Counted from the first letter of the stretch, positions 44,592 to 53,770 are shown. The stretch: DNA of 64,000 nucleotides from Ignavibacteria bacterium (GCA_016873735.1 VGWD01000006.1:27787-91786), one strand, 5' to 3'. Program-made: numbers and translations. Notes: a model not told the origin generated them from the sequence alone.

Positions 44592-45584
44592 ATGCAATCC
44601 ATTTCTTCTTCGAGAGCGCAAGAAATTCTTGCTCACAGCACGGGAAAGACCATTGCTGTTGTGGGTGATGTCATGCTCGATCGGTATTTTTGGGGTTCCG
44701 TCAGTCGCATCTCCCCAGAGGCACCGGTCCCGGTCATTGATTTGGAGCATGAATCACTTCATCTTGGCGGGGCGGCAAATGTGGCCGGAAATCTTCAGGC
44801 ATTGGGCATTAAACCTCTGCTCTGTGGTGTGATTGGTGATGATAATACGGGCGCAATGCTATTGGATATCCTTGAATCTATGGGTTGCTCTTCAACAGGC
44901 ATGATTCGCCTGAATCACAGACCCACAACCGTCAAAACAAGAATCATTGGAAATAATCAACAAATGCTTCGGGTGGATCGTGAGATTCGCGATGCGATTA
45001 GTGATGCCGAAGCCGACATGCTCACTGGATCAATGATGAATATCCCTGATTTGTCGGGAATCATATTGGAAGACTATAATAAAGGCGTTATGACCCAATC
45101 ATTGATTCGGTCGATTTGTTCAATCGCAGAAGCAAGAAATATTCCTGTTTTCGTAGATCCTAAATTCAATCATTTTTTTGATTACAAAGGCGTGGCTGTA
45201 TTCAAACCAAATCGGAAAGAAGCACAAGAAGCGCTTGGATATTCATTGCGCTCAGCAGATGATATTCAAAAGGCAGGTAAAGAACTTCTCAAAAGATTGG
45301 AATGCAGCAATGTCCTGCTAACACTTGGCGATCAGGGTATGATGTTGTTTGAAGATAATGGCAATGTGTCTTCTGTTCCAACAAGAGCAAGAAAAGTATC
45401 CGATGTATCAGGTGCAGGTGATACCACAATTGCAATGCTCGCAGCAGCAATGGCAGGAGGGGCAAGCGTGCAGGAAGCAGCAACATTGTCTAATTATGCC
45501 GCAGGCATCGTCTGCGAACAACCCGGCATAGTCACCGTAAAACCAGCTGAAGTGATACATGCCATTGACATTGATGCGGAGTGA
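44592..45584 (+). CDS. hldA: D-glycero-D-manno-heptose-7-phosphate kinase (HldA/RfaE1-like)
   Basis: 330 residues from the ATG at 44592; AGG at 44582-44584 stands ~7 bases upstream, better than the earlier TTG at 44577. It is a PfkB/ribokinase-fold kinase: VVGDVMLDRYFWGSVSRISPEAPVPV and LGGAANVAGNLQALG near the start are RfaE-type signatures, and DVSGAGDTTIA near residue 275 holds the catalytic Asp. It phosphorylates heptose 7-phosphate at C1 for LPS core. Only the kinase half is present, so the nucleotidyltransferase (HldC) is separate and not nearby. It is followed by queE. Confidence 0.9.
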   Translation: MQSISSSRAQEILAHSTGKTIAVVGDVMLDRYFWGSVSRISPEAPVPVIDLEHESLHLGGAANVAGNLQALGIKPLLCGVIGDDNTGAMLLDILESMGCSSTGMIRLNHRPTTVKTRIIGNNQQMLRVDREIRDAISDAEADMLTGSMMNIPDLSGIILEDYNKGVMTQSLIRSICSIAEARNIPVFVDPKFNHFFDYKGVAVFKPNRKEAQEALGYSLRSADDIQKAGKELLKRLECSNVLLTLGDQGMMLFEDNGNVSSVPTRARKVSDVSGAGDTTIAMLAAAMAGGASVQEAATLSNYAAGIVCEQPGIVTVKPAEVIHAIDIDAE

Positions 45585-45589
45585 TCTCA

Positions 45590-46300
45590 ATGGCGAAATT
45601 CACACAACCGGATGCCACTCTTATAGATTCAATCAATCCGCTTGAAGCCGAATACTTGATAAGCGAGATTTTTCACTCAATCCAAGGTGAGGGTTTGAGA
45701 GCTGGTGAACGTTGTGTGTTCATACGCTTACATGGATGTTCCCTGCGTTGCAGTTGGTGCGATACACCATATGCACTTGACAAAAGAACCGGTGGCGCTT
45801 CAATGACAGGACGTGAAATCATGGAGAAAATCAAGAGCTATGATTGTAAGTTCATTGAGTTCACAGGTGGAGAACCACTGGAACAAATCGCAGTACATGG
45901 ATTGATGAAGCATTGTTGCGAAGAAGGATATACAGTGGCGATTGAAACAGGTGGTCATATGGATATCTCACATATCGATCCAAGAGTCATTCGAATTATG
46001 GACGTGAAATGTCCGGATTCCAATATGAGCTCACTGAATCATCTCCCGAATTTATTCAAGCTCACAAAAACAGATGAAGTGAAATTCGTGTTGGCCTCAC
46101 GTTCAGATTATGAATGGGCAAAACACATCATTGAAGAATATGACTTGAGTAATGTCTGTGGGGCCGTATTGATGTCTTGCGTCTTTGATGCACTATCATT
46201 CAGAACATTGGCCGAATGGATACTCGAAGATTCGTTGAATGCACGCATGCAGCTCCAGATGCATAAATTCATCTGGGATCCTGCAATGAGAGGAGTATGA
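45590..46300 (+). CDS. queE: 7-carboxy-7-deazaguanine synthase QueE
   Basis: 236 residues from the ATG at 45590, which has GGAG at 45578-45581 eight bases upstream; a GTG at 45581 overlapping the hldA stop is less likely. Radical-SAM cluster cysteines are Cys50, Cys54 and Cys57 in GCSLRCSWCDTPY, preceded by SIQGEG, and FTGGEPLEQ is the SAM-binding block. It contracts the ring of 6-carboxytetrahydropterin in queuosine synthesis. QueC, QueD and QueF are not adjacent. The TGA stop abuts the TAA stop of the opposing small gene. Confidence 0.95.
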   Translation: MAKFTQPDATLIDSINPLEAEYLISEIFHSIQGEGLRAGERCVFIRLHGCSLRCSWCDTPYALDKRTGGASMTGREIMEKIKSYDCKFIEFTGGEPLEQIAVHGLMKHCCEEGYTVAIETGGHMDISHIDPRVIRIMDVKCPDSNMSSLNHLPNLFKLTKTDEVKFVLASRSDYEWAKHIIEEYDLSNVCGAVLMSCVFDALSFRTLAEWILEDSLNARMQLQMHKFIWDPAMRGV

Positions 46301-46558
46301 TTAGAAAGGCAATACTTCGAAGAGACTTTCAGATGTCCTGGAATCAATGATCTCAGCGGTATAATTCCCTGATTCATTCCTTGTGCACATCAAAGTAAGA
46401 GCCGAAATGCCTTGGGTGGTGGAAATCGCATGCAATGTATCCTTACATGCATGCTCAATCTCCGTAAGCAATGTTCCACGCTCACTGATAAATCGATAAT
46501 CGGCATCGCAAACATCTCCAAAGCATGGTACGGCTTTGACGATTAATGCTGAACTCAT
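46301..46558 (-). CDS. Small hypothetical protein (85 residues)
   Basis: An 85-residue protein with no motif I recognise. It contains no signal peptide. Cys12, Cys17, Cys38 and Cys58 are present but not spaced like a known metal site. It is flanked by queE, whose stop it meets with no gap, and by the helicase gene transcribed away from it across 52 bp. The placement and clean end suggest a real gene; a chance frame in an otherwise empty stretch cannot be excluded. Confidence 0.5.
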   Translation of the reverse strand: MSSALIVKAVPCFGDVCDADYRFISERGTLLTEIEHACKDTLHAISTTQGISALTLMCTRNESGNYTAEIIDSRTSESLFEVLPF

Positions 46559-46610
46559 GATAAAACCTATGATTCATTGAAAACTACTGAAACATAGGAC
46601 TGCAATAACA

Positions 46611-49433
46611 ATGCCAAAAGATATGGACAATACATCTCCTTTATATCAAGCCATGAAAAGGCGATCGGTTTCTTCGGGTTCCAACCGTGAAACTCCGCTG
46701 CAATTGTATTTTCAAATCAATGTTGATGAATATGGTGCATATCTACGCATCATAGATGATAGCAGACGCGATATTGAGCCGGATCCTCGAGGATATTCCG
46801 GCCCCGTTCGTGATATTTTGCAATTGATTGATGCCATAAAACTTCGTACTGCATTTCAGATTGATTGGGAAAAACCATCCGGGAGATTATACCTTGCAGA
46901 TAATGAGACTGTTTTATGGCAATTGAGAAATTGTCCGAATGTCGTGGATGCGGCAATGCGACCTATCCAATTTGCAGACAATGAACAGCTCGGCAAAGTG
47001 ATCATAACAATTCAGGATGCGGAACCTCAACTTGAAACAACATTCGCAGTGGAATACAATCATGAAATCATCAGCCCCATCATGGCCATCACCGAAACCT
47101 GCGTCTATGCTCAAGGAACATTGATTGATATCAAATCACTTGGTGGCAAACCACAATCATTGCGCTTGTTTCAAACCTTTGTCTTCCCTCATGAATTGGA
47201 AAAATATCTTTCTCTATTGATGAGTACTTATCCCGGAATCAGCATTCGATATGAGAATTTCATCGTTGAAGAAGGTGAACCCATCGCCACTCAGCAATGT
47301 GTGTTCATTGAGAAAATCGATGCAGACAATACCCTATATCTCCGTCTTTCACAATCGATTCCGGAAACGGAACCCACACTCATCGAAGAATTCGACATCC
47401 AACGTTATGTGTCCGTGAACCCGGCAGAAAAAAGAATGTTGATTTCTCGAATTCTTGATAAAGATATCGCACCGCTTGTTGAAGGACTCTCAAAGAAATT
47501 GTCCCAAATCAAAAAACTTGCTCGCACTTCTTCCGATTTCATAGTGGATGGAACATTATTTATCATTCAGGAAGAATTGGCAAGAGAATTTATCAGAAAA
47601 GAATTAGAACATATTGTCCAGAACTTTGTGGTTTACGGGTCTGAAAACCTCAAGACATACAGAATCAAATCTGTCACTCCAACATTATCTGTTTCCCTTA
47701 GTCATGGCATCGATTTTCTCGAGGGAGATGTGGGTGTTGTGATTGATGAAGAACACTTTACGGTTTTTGATGCATTGGCCATGTTCAAAAACCATGGATA
47801 TGTTCAATTGTCCGATGGAACACAAGCATTACCAAATACAGAGTTCATGCGGAAACTTGAACGTATCTTCCAAAAGTCCAAAAAGAAGACACGCATTTCA
47901 TTTTTTGATTTACCAATCATCGAAGAATTACTTGATGAAAATGCGGCAGAAAAAGCATTTCCAAAAGCAAGATCAATATTCCGCGGCTTCTCAACTTATC
48001 AAGATCGAGAAATACCCATTCCATCCTTAAACACCGAACTCCGTAATTATCAGAAATTGGGTTTTAAATGGATGCGCTATTTGCATGATAATCGTCTCGG
48101 CGGTTGCTTGGCTGATGACATGGGATTGGGGAAAACCCTTCAAACAATCACATTGCTTGCTTCATTGTATCCTGGCGAGAAAAAGCAATCGCTCATCATC
48201 ATGCCAAAAAGTTTATTGTTCAATTGGGAACAAGAAATCAAGAAGTTCGCCCCTCAGATTTCAACCTATACATATTATGGTGGAAATAGAGATTGGGACA
48301 TGGCTATTGAATCCGATGTGATCCTCACCACATATTCGGTATTGAGAAATGATATTGAAGCTTTGCGAGAAAAAGAATTTCATATGGTGGTGCTGGATGA
48401 ATCACAAAATATCAAGAATCTCAATTCTCGTACGGCGCGATCCGCTTTGCTTTTAAGGTCTGAATGTAGATTTGCATTATCCGGTACACCTATTGAAAAC
48501 AATATCGGTGAACTTTTTGCATTATTTAGATTTTTGAATCCTTCCATGTTTGGCGGACCCGATGAATTCACAAGAATATATGCAACACCAATACAAAGAG
48601 AGAATAGTAAAGAAATTGCATCCGAACTCAGAAGAAAGATTTTTCCTTTTATCCTTCGTAGATTAAAGAAGGAAGTTGCTAAAGAATTGCCTGATAGAAT
48701 CGAACAAACAATCTTTGTCGAGATGTCTCCCGAACAGATGTCATATTATGAACAAAGACGCAATTTCTATTATCAAACAATTCGTGAAGAAATTCAGACA
48801 GAAGGTTTGCAGAAATCACAATTCCACATCTTGCAGGCCCTGAGCGATCTTCGCCAGATAGCATCATGTCCAGAAGTAAAAACCGAAGGCACCATCATTT
48901 CTCCAAAGCGAGAAGTGCTGATGGAACATGTTGTCGATGCATTGGCCAATGGACATAAGATTTTGATTTTTTCTAATTATATCGGAGCAGTGTCCACAAT
49001 TGAAGAAGAACTCACCAAAAAAGGTATCGGACATGTTGTAATGACTGGTTCTTCCACGAATAGACAAAGCATTGTAGAAAAATTTCAGAAGGATGATTCA
49101 ATCAGAGCATTTGTCATGACATTGAAAACCGGTGGTTTGGGACTTAATCTTACTGCTGCGGATATGATTTTTCTCTATGATCCATGGTGGAATATTGCTG
49201 CAGAAAATCAAGCTATTGATAGATCTCATAGAATTGGTCAAGAGAATACGGTATTGAGTTATAAACTTATCGCTCGCGGATCCATTGAGGAGAAAATCCT
49301 CAAACTGCAAGATCGCAAGCGCGAGTTATTCGATGCAATCATCTCGACTGATGGTGGCTCCCTGAAAGCTTTGACTGAAGAAGACATTGAATATATATTA
49401 GGCGATGGAGAGTCAAATGATCATACAAGATGA
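46611..49433 (+). CDS. SNF2/RapA-family DEAD-like helicase
   Basis: A 940-residue protein. The first ~470 residues have no motif I recognise. The SNF2 motor follows: Q-region LRNYQKLGFKWM, motif I ADDMGLGKTLQT near residue 501, motif II DESQNIKN near 596 (DESQ in place of DEAH), motif III ALSGTPIENN, and the second lobe with ILIFSNYIGAVSTIEEEL, TLKTGGLGLNLT and DPWWNIAAENQAIDRSHRIGQ. It should move on double-stranded DNA using ATP. The gene after it overlaps by 17 bp, so the two may act together. Confidence 0.9.
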   Translation: MPKDMDNTSPLYQAMKRRSVSSGSNRETPLQLYFQINVDEYGAYLRIIDDSRRDIEPDPRGYSGPVRDILQLIDAIKLRTAFQIDWEKPSGRLYLADNETVLWQLRNCPNVVDAAMRPIQFADNEQLGKVIITIQDAEPQLETTFAVEYNHEIISPIMAITETCVYAQGTLIDIKSLGGKPQSLRLFQTFVFPHELEKYLSLLMSTYPGISIRYENFIVEEGEPIATQQCVFIEKIDADNTLYLRLSQSIPETEPTLIEEFDIQRYVSVNPAEKRMLISRILDKDIAPLVEGLSKKLSQIKKLARTSSDFIVDGTLFIIQEELAREFIRKELEHIVQNFVVYGSENLKTYRIKSVTPTLSVSLSHGIDFLEGDVGVVIDEEHFTVFDALAMFKNHGYVQLSDGTQALPNTEFMRKLERIFQKSKKKTRISFFDLPIIEELLDENAAEKAFPKARSIFRGFSTYQDREIPIPSLNTELRNYQKLGFKWMRYLHDNRLGGCLADDMGLGKTLQTITLLASLYPGEKKQSLIIMPKSLLFNWEQEIKKFAPQISTYTYYGGNRDWDMAIESDVILTTYSVLRNDIEALREKEFHMVVLDESQNIKNLNSRTARSALLLRSECRFALSGTPIENNIGELFALFRFLNPSMFGGPDEFTRIYATPIQRENSKEIASELRRKIFPFILRRLKKEVAKELPDRIEQTIFVEMSPEQMSYYEQRRNFYYQTIREEIQTEGLQKSQFHILQALSDLRQIASCPEVKTEGTIISPKREVLMEHVVDALANGHKILIFSNYIGAVSTIEEELTKKGIGHVVMTGSSTNRQSIVEKFQKDDSIRAFVMTLKTGGLGLNLTAADMIFLYDPWWNIAAENQAIDRSHRIGQENTVLSYKLIARGSIEEKILKLQDRKRELFDAIISTDGGSLKALTEEDIEYILGDGESNDHTR

Positions 49434-51246
49434 TTTGTCTCCCTTGGTTCAGGATATTTGCGATTATTATAGTCATGCAGAACTTGCATTGGCTTATACA
49501 GAATATCTACGTGGTCAAGTTCTGATCCACTCATCGCATCCGGCTTTGCAAGATTTCATAGAAGGTGCAAAGCAAACTGAGATTCCTGAAAAGATTGTGA
49601 TTGCGATGCTATATGCAACTATTGCAACACAAGCAGAGCTTGCCGAAGCATTGTTGCATTATCTGCATAAACCTGTCTATGCCATCTTGGAAACAGTAGT
49701 TTGGCGTGGATCATGCCAAGCAATTCAATCTTCTTCCAAAGATCGAGATGAAATCACAACGATTCAGTATTCGGAAGATTCAGTCTTGCCATCAATGGCA
49801 ATCGCAAAACCTGAATATTCATTGCTTGCTCTTGATGAGCTGACTCCTCCACTTCTGCGAAGAGTACAAACATCGAAAGCACCGAGATTCCAGAATGTAT
49901 GGTTCACGCTACCCCCACTTTTGAAACTTGCTTTCAGGGATATAATGAAAGCACCGATTTCAGCCACTCCATCAACTTCATCAGAGCTTCCTAAAGCCCC
50001 GAAAGGCGGATGGAGTGTTTTTGAATCGGAGCATAGATTACCTGAAATCATCAAAGATCTGATTCCAAGAATCAGGACTGACTTTTATATTGAAGAATGT
50101 TCATCACCGAATTCTTTGCAAAGGAAGAAGACAAAATCGTTGATCTCGATGTATTCACTACCCGAACTATATCCTGATCAGCGCGAATATGACACAATCC
50201 AAACCTCTGCACTGATTTGGTTATTGTTGAATGCACCCGATGATACAACTATAGCAACAGGTTCCGGAATCGATGTAACACGAGCTTGCTATGAGTTACT
50301 TGTGAACAATGCATTACCAATCAAAGACTATCTCCTGCATTTTCTGAATGATAATCATACAAAAAACAATTTATCATCCATTTGCGCAGGAATCCCCCAT
50401 TTGCTTGACATGTTTCCAAAGCAAGGGTGGATGAATATAGAGTCTTTGATTGACTCACTCATCGTGCACGAACAACTACCTCCCTTTTATCCCGAACTAC
50501 CTGCAAAAGAAGAAGTTGCTTATCTGAATCTTTCAACCTATGATAAACCCTCGGTTGATCCTCTTACATATCGGGAAGCAATATATCCAACATTGATCAA
50601 AGGCATTCTCGGTCTACTCGGTTCATTGGGGATGCTTGATTTTCTTGGTAATAAACCAACAAATCACCACTATCAATTGAAAGGGTTCACCTTCCTTTCT
50701 CCATGGGACGGCTTGACATATACCAGAATCACTGAATTGGGCTTAATCTTCCTTGGAAAACAAAGTGAAGATGTCATCACAAAGTCACCACAAGAAGAAG
50801 ATCCCTATCTGCTCGATCCGGAGCGACTCATGATCACAGTACGTGGCACAGCCGCACATAGGCAATTGGCTCTCACTCAATTTGCTCGTAGAATCAGTGG
50901 GCAATTTTTCCAAGTTGATTCAACCATATTCACAAAAGGATGTCACTCAGTAAGAGATATTCAGCAAAGAATCCAACAATTCAAAAGCATCATCAGACAA
51001 GATCTTCCTGATAATTGGGAACAATTTTTCGAAGATTTGATCGACAAAGCAAATGCACTTATCCCCGAACCGGCAGCGCTGGTGTTCAAATTGAAAGATC
51101 AATCCGAATTGGCCCAACTTTTCGGAACAGACCCTGAGTTAAGACTCATAACCAAAAGAGCAGAAGGGTTCCGCATCATCGTCAACAGATCCGACATTCC
51201 GAAGCTGAAACAGCGTTTGGGAGAGCTCGGGTACTTTATTGATTAA
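49417..51246 (+). CDS. Unknown protein partnered with the SNF2 helicase (possible helicase-C3-like domain)
   Basis: 609 residues from the ATG at 49417, which has GGAGAG six bases upstream and overlaps the helicase end by 17 bp. I do not recognise the family with confidence. The last ~130 residues, running through RLITKRAEGFRIIVNRSDIPKL and ending KQRLGELGYFID, recall the C-terminal piece of proteins with the 'helicase conserved C-terminal / XPB N-terminal' type domain. No nuclease or ATPase motif is visible, and no signal peptide or membrane segment. A DNA-binding or regulatory partner for the helicase is the likeliest role. Confidence 0.75.
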   Translation: MIIQDDLSPLVQDICDYYSHAELALAYTEYLRGQVLIHSSHPALQDFIEGAKQTEIPEKIVIAMLYATIATQAELAEALLHYLHKPVYAILETVVWRGSCQAIQSSSKDRDEITTIQYSEDSVLPSMAIAKPEYSLLALDELTPPLLRRVQTSKAPRFQNVWFTLPPLLKLAFRDIMKAPISATPSTSSELPKAPKGGWSVFESEHRLPEIIKDLIPRIRTDFYIEECSSPNSLQRKKTKSLISMYSLPELYPDQREYDTIQTSALIWLLLNAPDDTTIATGSGIDVTRACYELLVNNALPIKDYLLHFLNDNHTKNNLSSICAGIPHLLDMFPKQGWMNIESLIDSLIVHEQLPPFYPELPAKEEVAYLNLSTYDKPSVDPLTYREAIYPTLIKGILGLLGSLGMLDFLGNKPTNHHYQLKGFTFLSPWDGLTYTRITELGLIFLGKQSEDVITKSPQEEDPYLLDPERLMITVRGTAAHRQLALTQFARRISGQFFQVDSTIFTKGCHSVRDIQQRIQQFKSIIRQDLPDNWEQFFEDLIDKANALIPEPAALVFKLKDQSELAQLFGTDPELRLITKRAEGFRIIVNRSDIPKLKQRLGELGYFID

Positions 51247-51383
51247 AAATATTTTTTATTCTCATATAATTTATTGACTTTATGGTGTTAACACACGATA
51301 TGAGTATAAAACAATACTCTTGATATTCTTTTCGATGATGAATCAGCGATTATTATTTCGATTATTTTTTTGAGGGATATTCT

Positions 51384-51434
51384 ATGTCCACAAGATTATT
51401 GCATGCTCTTGAACAAAGAGGCATTCAAAACTGA
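51384..51434 (+). CDS. Candidate 16-residue peptide ORF
   Basis: ATG to TGA, 17 codons, encoding MSTRLLHALEQRGIQN. GAGGGA (51372-51377) stands six bases before the ATG, a better ribosome binding site than most real genes here have. Its last codons form the left arm of the following terminator, so ribosomes on the ORF would disturb the hairpin. It could be a leader peptide or a small protein; there is no downstream gene on this strand to regulate. Confidence 0.35.
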   Translation: MSTRLLHALEQRGIQN

Positions 51435-51447
51435 ATGCCTCTTTTTG
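51415..51447. terminator. Strong terminator between convergent genes
   Basis: A 12-bp perfect stem, AAAGAGGCATTC (51415-51426) and GAATGCCTCTTT (51433-51444), with a six-base loop, followed on the plus strand by a run of five T (51442-51446). On the minus strand the T run is short, so it is stronger for rightward transcripts but can serve the acyl-CoA dehydrogenase gene as well. Confidence 0.82.
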
Positions 51448-51450
51448 TAA

Positions 51451-52617
51451 TTAGTCCATCAATAATTGTCGAGCTATAACTAGTTTTTGCACTTCACTTG
51501 TGCCTTCACCGATTGTCAGCAGCTTAACATCACGGTAAAACTTTTCAACCGGATATTCTTTGATATATCCATAACCGCCATGAATTTGCACTGATTCTTC
51601 CGCAGCGCGAACCGCTATTTCACTGGCATGCAATTTAGCTTGTGATGCAGCCAAGATAATCACCTGTCCATTATCCTTCATCCAAGCAGTTTTATATGTG
51701 AGTAATCGCGCCGCTTCAATATCCATGGCCATCTTTGCCAATTTGAATTGAATAGCCTGCATGTCTGCAAGACGCTGATTGAATTGTTTACGTTCAACTG
51801 AATACTTAAGCGATGCATTCAAAGCTCCTTGCGCCAATCCCACCGAAAGAGCGGCAATGGAGATGCGCCCTCCGTCAAGAACTTGCAATGCTTGAACAAA
51901 ACCTTCGCCCTCATTTCCAATCAAATGAGAAGCAGGAACACGTACATTGTCAAATGTAAGTGATGCTGTATCACTGCAGCGCATGCCGAGTTTATTTTCC
52001 TTCTTCGATGCATAAAAGCCGGGCATTGATTTATCAATTGCAAAAGCTGAAATGCCACGCTTGCCTTTGGTTTGATCCGTGACGGCCATTATCACAGCTA
52101 TATCACCAACATTACCATGGGTTATGAAATTCTTTGAACCATTGATGATATAATGATCTCCGTCCCTCACAGCTGTCGTGCGTGTTCCACCTGCATCGCT
52201 TCCTGCACTTGGTTCAGTCAATCCCCATGCACCCAAGGTTTCGCCGGATGCCAAACGAGGAATATATTTTTGCTTGACTTCTTCAGTTGCAAATTTCAGT
52301 ATATGATTTGTGCACAATCCATTGTGAGCGGCAACACCTAATGCCATTGCAGGACATACGCGTGCAATCTCTTCAACGATCACTGAATATTCCTGATATC
52401 CCAAGCCGCTTCCACCATATTCATGTGGAACAAGTATTCCGAGAAAACCAAGTTCGCCTAATTTCTTGAAAATCTCATGCGGGAATTCTTGTGTTTCGTC
52501 AAAATGGAGAACATGTGGTGCTATTTCATTATCCGCAAATGAAGCTGCAACATCTTTGATCGCACGAACTTCTTCAGAAAGATGAAAATTGAGTGAAGAA
52601 GCATCTGTATGTGACAT
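51451..52617 (-). CDS. Acyl-CoA dehydrogenase
   Basis: A 388-residue flavoenzyme of the short/butyryl-CoA dehydrogenase type that introduces a double bond next to the CoA thioester. Family blocks are GAWGLTEPSAGSDAGG (flavin-binding), GSKNFITHG, QFNQRLADMQAIQFKLA and QIHGGYGYIKEYPVE. The catalytic Glu is in IGEGTSEVQ. No electron-transfer flavoprotein genes are nearby. A promoter with an overlapping inverted repeat lies just upstream, which suggests control by a repressor such as a TetR-type fatty-acid regulator; the regulator is not in the window. Confidence 0.95.
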   Translation of the reverse strand: MSHTDASSLNFHLSEEVRAIKDVAASFADNEIAPHVLHFDETQEFPHEIFKKLGELGFLGILVPHEYGGSGLGYQEYSVIVEEIARVCPAMALGVAAHNGLCTNHILKFATEEVKQKYIPRLASGETLGAWGLTEPSAGSDAGGTRTTAVRDGDHYIINGSKNFITHGNVGDIAVIMAVTDQTKGKRGISAFAIDKSMPGFYASKKENKLGMRCSDTASLTFDNVRVPASHLIGNEGEGFVQALQVLDGGRISIAALSVGLAQGALNASLKYSVERKQFNQRLADMQAIQFKLAKMAMDIEAARLLTYKTAWMKDNGQVIILAASQAKLHASEIAVRAAEESVQIHGGYGYIKEYPVEKFYRDVKLLTIGEGTSEVQKLVIARQLLMD

Positions 52618-52651
52618 AAATGGTATTCCGAATTGTATGGTGAAAGGAAAA

Positions 52652-52685
52652 CAAAATTACAAAATATTGCCCATGAACATGGCAA
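52652..52685 (-). promoter_or_regulatory. Promoter of the acyl-CoA dehydrogenase gene with overlapping operator-like inverted repeat
   Basis: On the minus strand TTG (52683-52685), a 23-base spacer and TAATTTTG (52652-52659) fit the Bacteroidota consensus. The spacer contains TTGCCATG-TT-CATGGGCAA (52667-52685), an inverted repeat with a single extra base in one arm, placed to block RNA polymerase. Confidence 0.6.
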
Positions 52686-52705
52686 TCTATTTATGCCGAT
52701 AATCC

Positions 52706-53749
52706 TTAAATCTTCAATGAGAATGATATTGTAGTACCCTCTCCCTGAATGCTTTCCACAATCGGGGTTGTTTGATGTGCTTCCAGAATATGCTTAACGA
52801 TTGCGAGCCCCAATCCCGTTCCCCCGACTGCCCTGGACCGATCTTTGTCAACCCTGTAAAAGCGCTCAAATATTCTGTCCTTATGCTCTTCTGCAATTCC
52901 AATCCCGGTATCTTTCACCGAAATCTTCACCACAGAGGTATTCATTTCCAACTCGACTGAGACGCTTCCACCGGGCTTATTGTACTTCATTGCATTCTCT
53001 ACAAGATTTGTCAGCGCTTGTGATAGGCGTTCTTTGTCGCCATACACCGATACTTCGTCCTGATCGAATGAAGTCTTGAGTTCCACTTTGTATTGCTGAG
53101 CTTGATATTCAAGTGAATGCAATACATCTTGAATCATTTCAACTATATTGAAATAACGATAACTCATTCTCATTTCACCGGATTCTATTTTTGAGATGTC
53201 TATCAAGTCCGACAATAACAAATTGAGTCTTACTGCATTGGCATGGGATCTCACAATGAATTTTCTTCTAACAGTTGAATCATCCAATGCTCCGTCCAAC
53301 AGTGTTTCCAAATACCCTTGAATGGAAAAGATTGGTGTTCGCAATTCATGAGAAACATTCCCGAGAAATTGACTGCGGACTTGTTCTAGTTTTTTTAATT
53401 CAGAGATGTCTTTCGATGATTTTTCCGCCAATCCATTGAATGCCTCAGACAATTCCTTGATTTCATGAGATGATACTTGAGAAGAATTCACCCTTGCCGA
53501 AGAAATGCCACCTACAAAACTATTCATTATTTCAATCACTTCGCGGAGCGGTATTGTGATGCCCTTACGGATGATGAAGCGAATCAATAACAAAACAACC
53601 ATGTTGGCGGCTATCCATGCAAAGAGCAATATGGGAACTACTTGAGAGTGAATCCCAAACACATTCAGAATGATTCCGATGATGATGAAAGAAAACGTCA
53701 ACAGCAGGAATGCTGATGTGCGAAGTGTTTTCTCTATGGGGCCTTTCAT
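52706..53749 (-). CDS. Membrane sensor histidine kinase (PhoR-like)
   Basis: 347 residues from the ATG ending at 53749. Two membrane helices lie near residues 10-30 and 38-60, with little between them, so no large external sensor. A HAMP-like linker follows, then the dimerisation helix with His134 in FLGNVSHELRTP, and the ATPase with NLVENAMKYN (N box), DTGIGI, FERFYRVDKDR and GGTGLGLAIVKH. It signals by phosphorylating a response regulator. No regulator gene is adjacent; the OmpR-type regulator at 62200 is the only one in the window. Confidence 0.92.
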   Translation of the reverse strand: MKGPIEKTLRTSAFLLLTFSFIIIGIILNVFGIHSQVVPILLFAWIAANMVVLLLIRFIIRKGITIPLREVIEIMNSFVGGISSARVNSSQVSSHEIKELSEAFNGLAEKSSKDISELKKLEQVRSQFLGNVSHELRTPIFSIQGYLETLLDGALDDSTVRRKFIVRSHANAVRLNLLLSDLIDISKIESGEMRMSYRYFNIVEMIQDVLHSLEYQAQQYKVELKTSFDQDEVSVYGDKERLSQALTNLVENAMKYNKPGGSVSVELEMNTSVVKISVKDTGIGIAEEHKDRIFERFYRVDKDRSRAVGGTGLGLAIVKHILEAHQTTPIVESIQGEGTTISFSLKI

Positions 53750-53770
53750 GTTTACCATATTGAGGCATTA

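Larger units (their letters stand above)
51247..51450. other. Structured 204-bp intergenic region between convergent genes
   Basis: AT-rich. It holds the perfect palindrome GTGTTAACAC (51285-51294), a hairpin GAGTAT-AAAACA-ATACTC (51302-51319) that may end the upstream transcript, a small ORF (51384-51434) and a strong terminator (51415-51447). No TAnnTTTG promoter could be placed for the small ORF with confidence. Confidence 0.6.

Noticed and set aside
46559..46610. CCTATG...CATAGG inverted repeat between the 85-residue gene and the helicase gene
   Set aside because: Six-base arms with a 21-base loop and no T run; likely chance.
46611..51246. SNF2 helicase pair as a phage-defence island
   Set aside because: There is no nuclease, methyltransferase, toxin or mobile gene nearby, and base composition looks like the surroundings.
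51285..51294. Palindrome GTGTTAACAC as a stand-alone regulator site
   Set aside because: A ten-base palindrome is expected by chance now and then; I kept it only as part of the structured region, not as its own feature.
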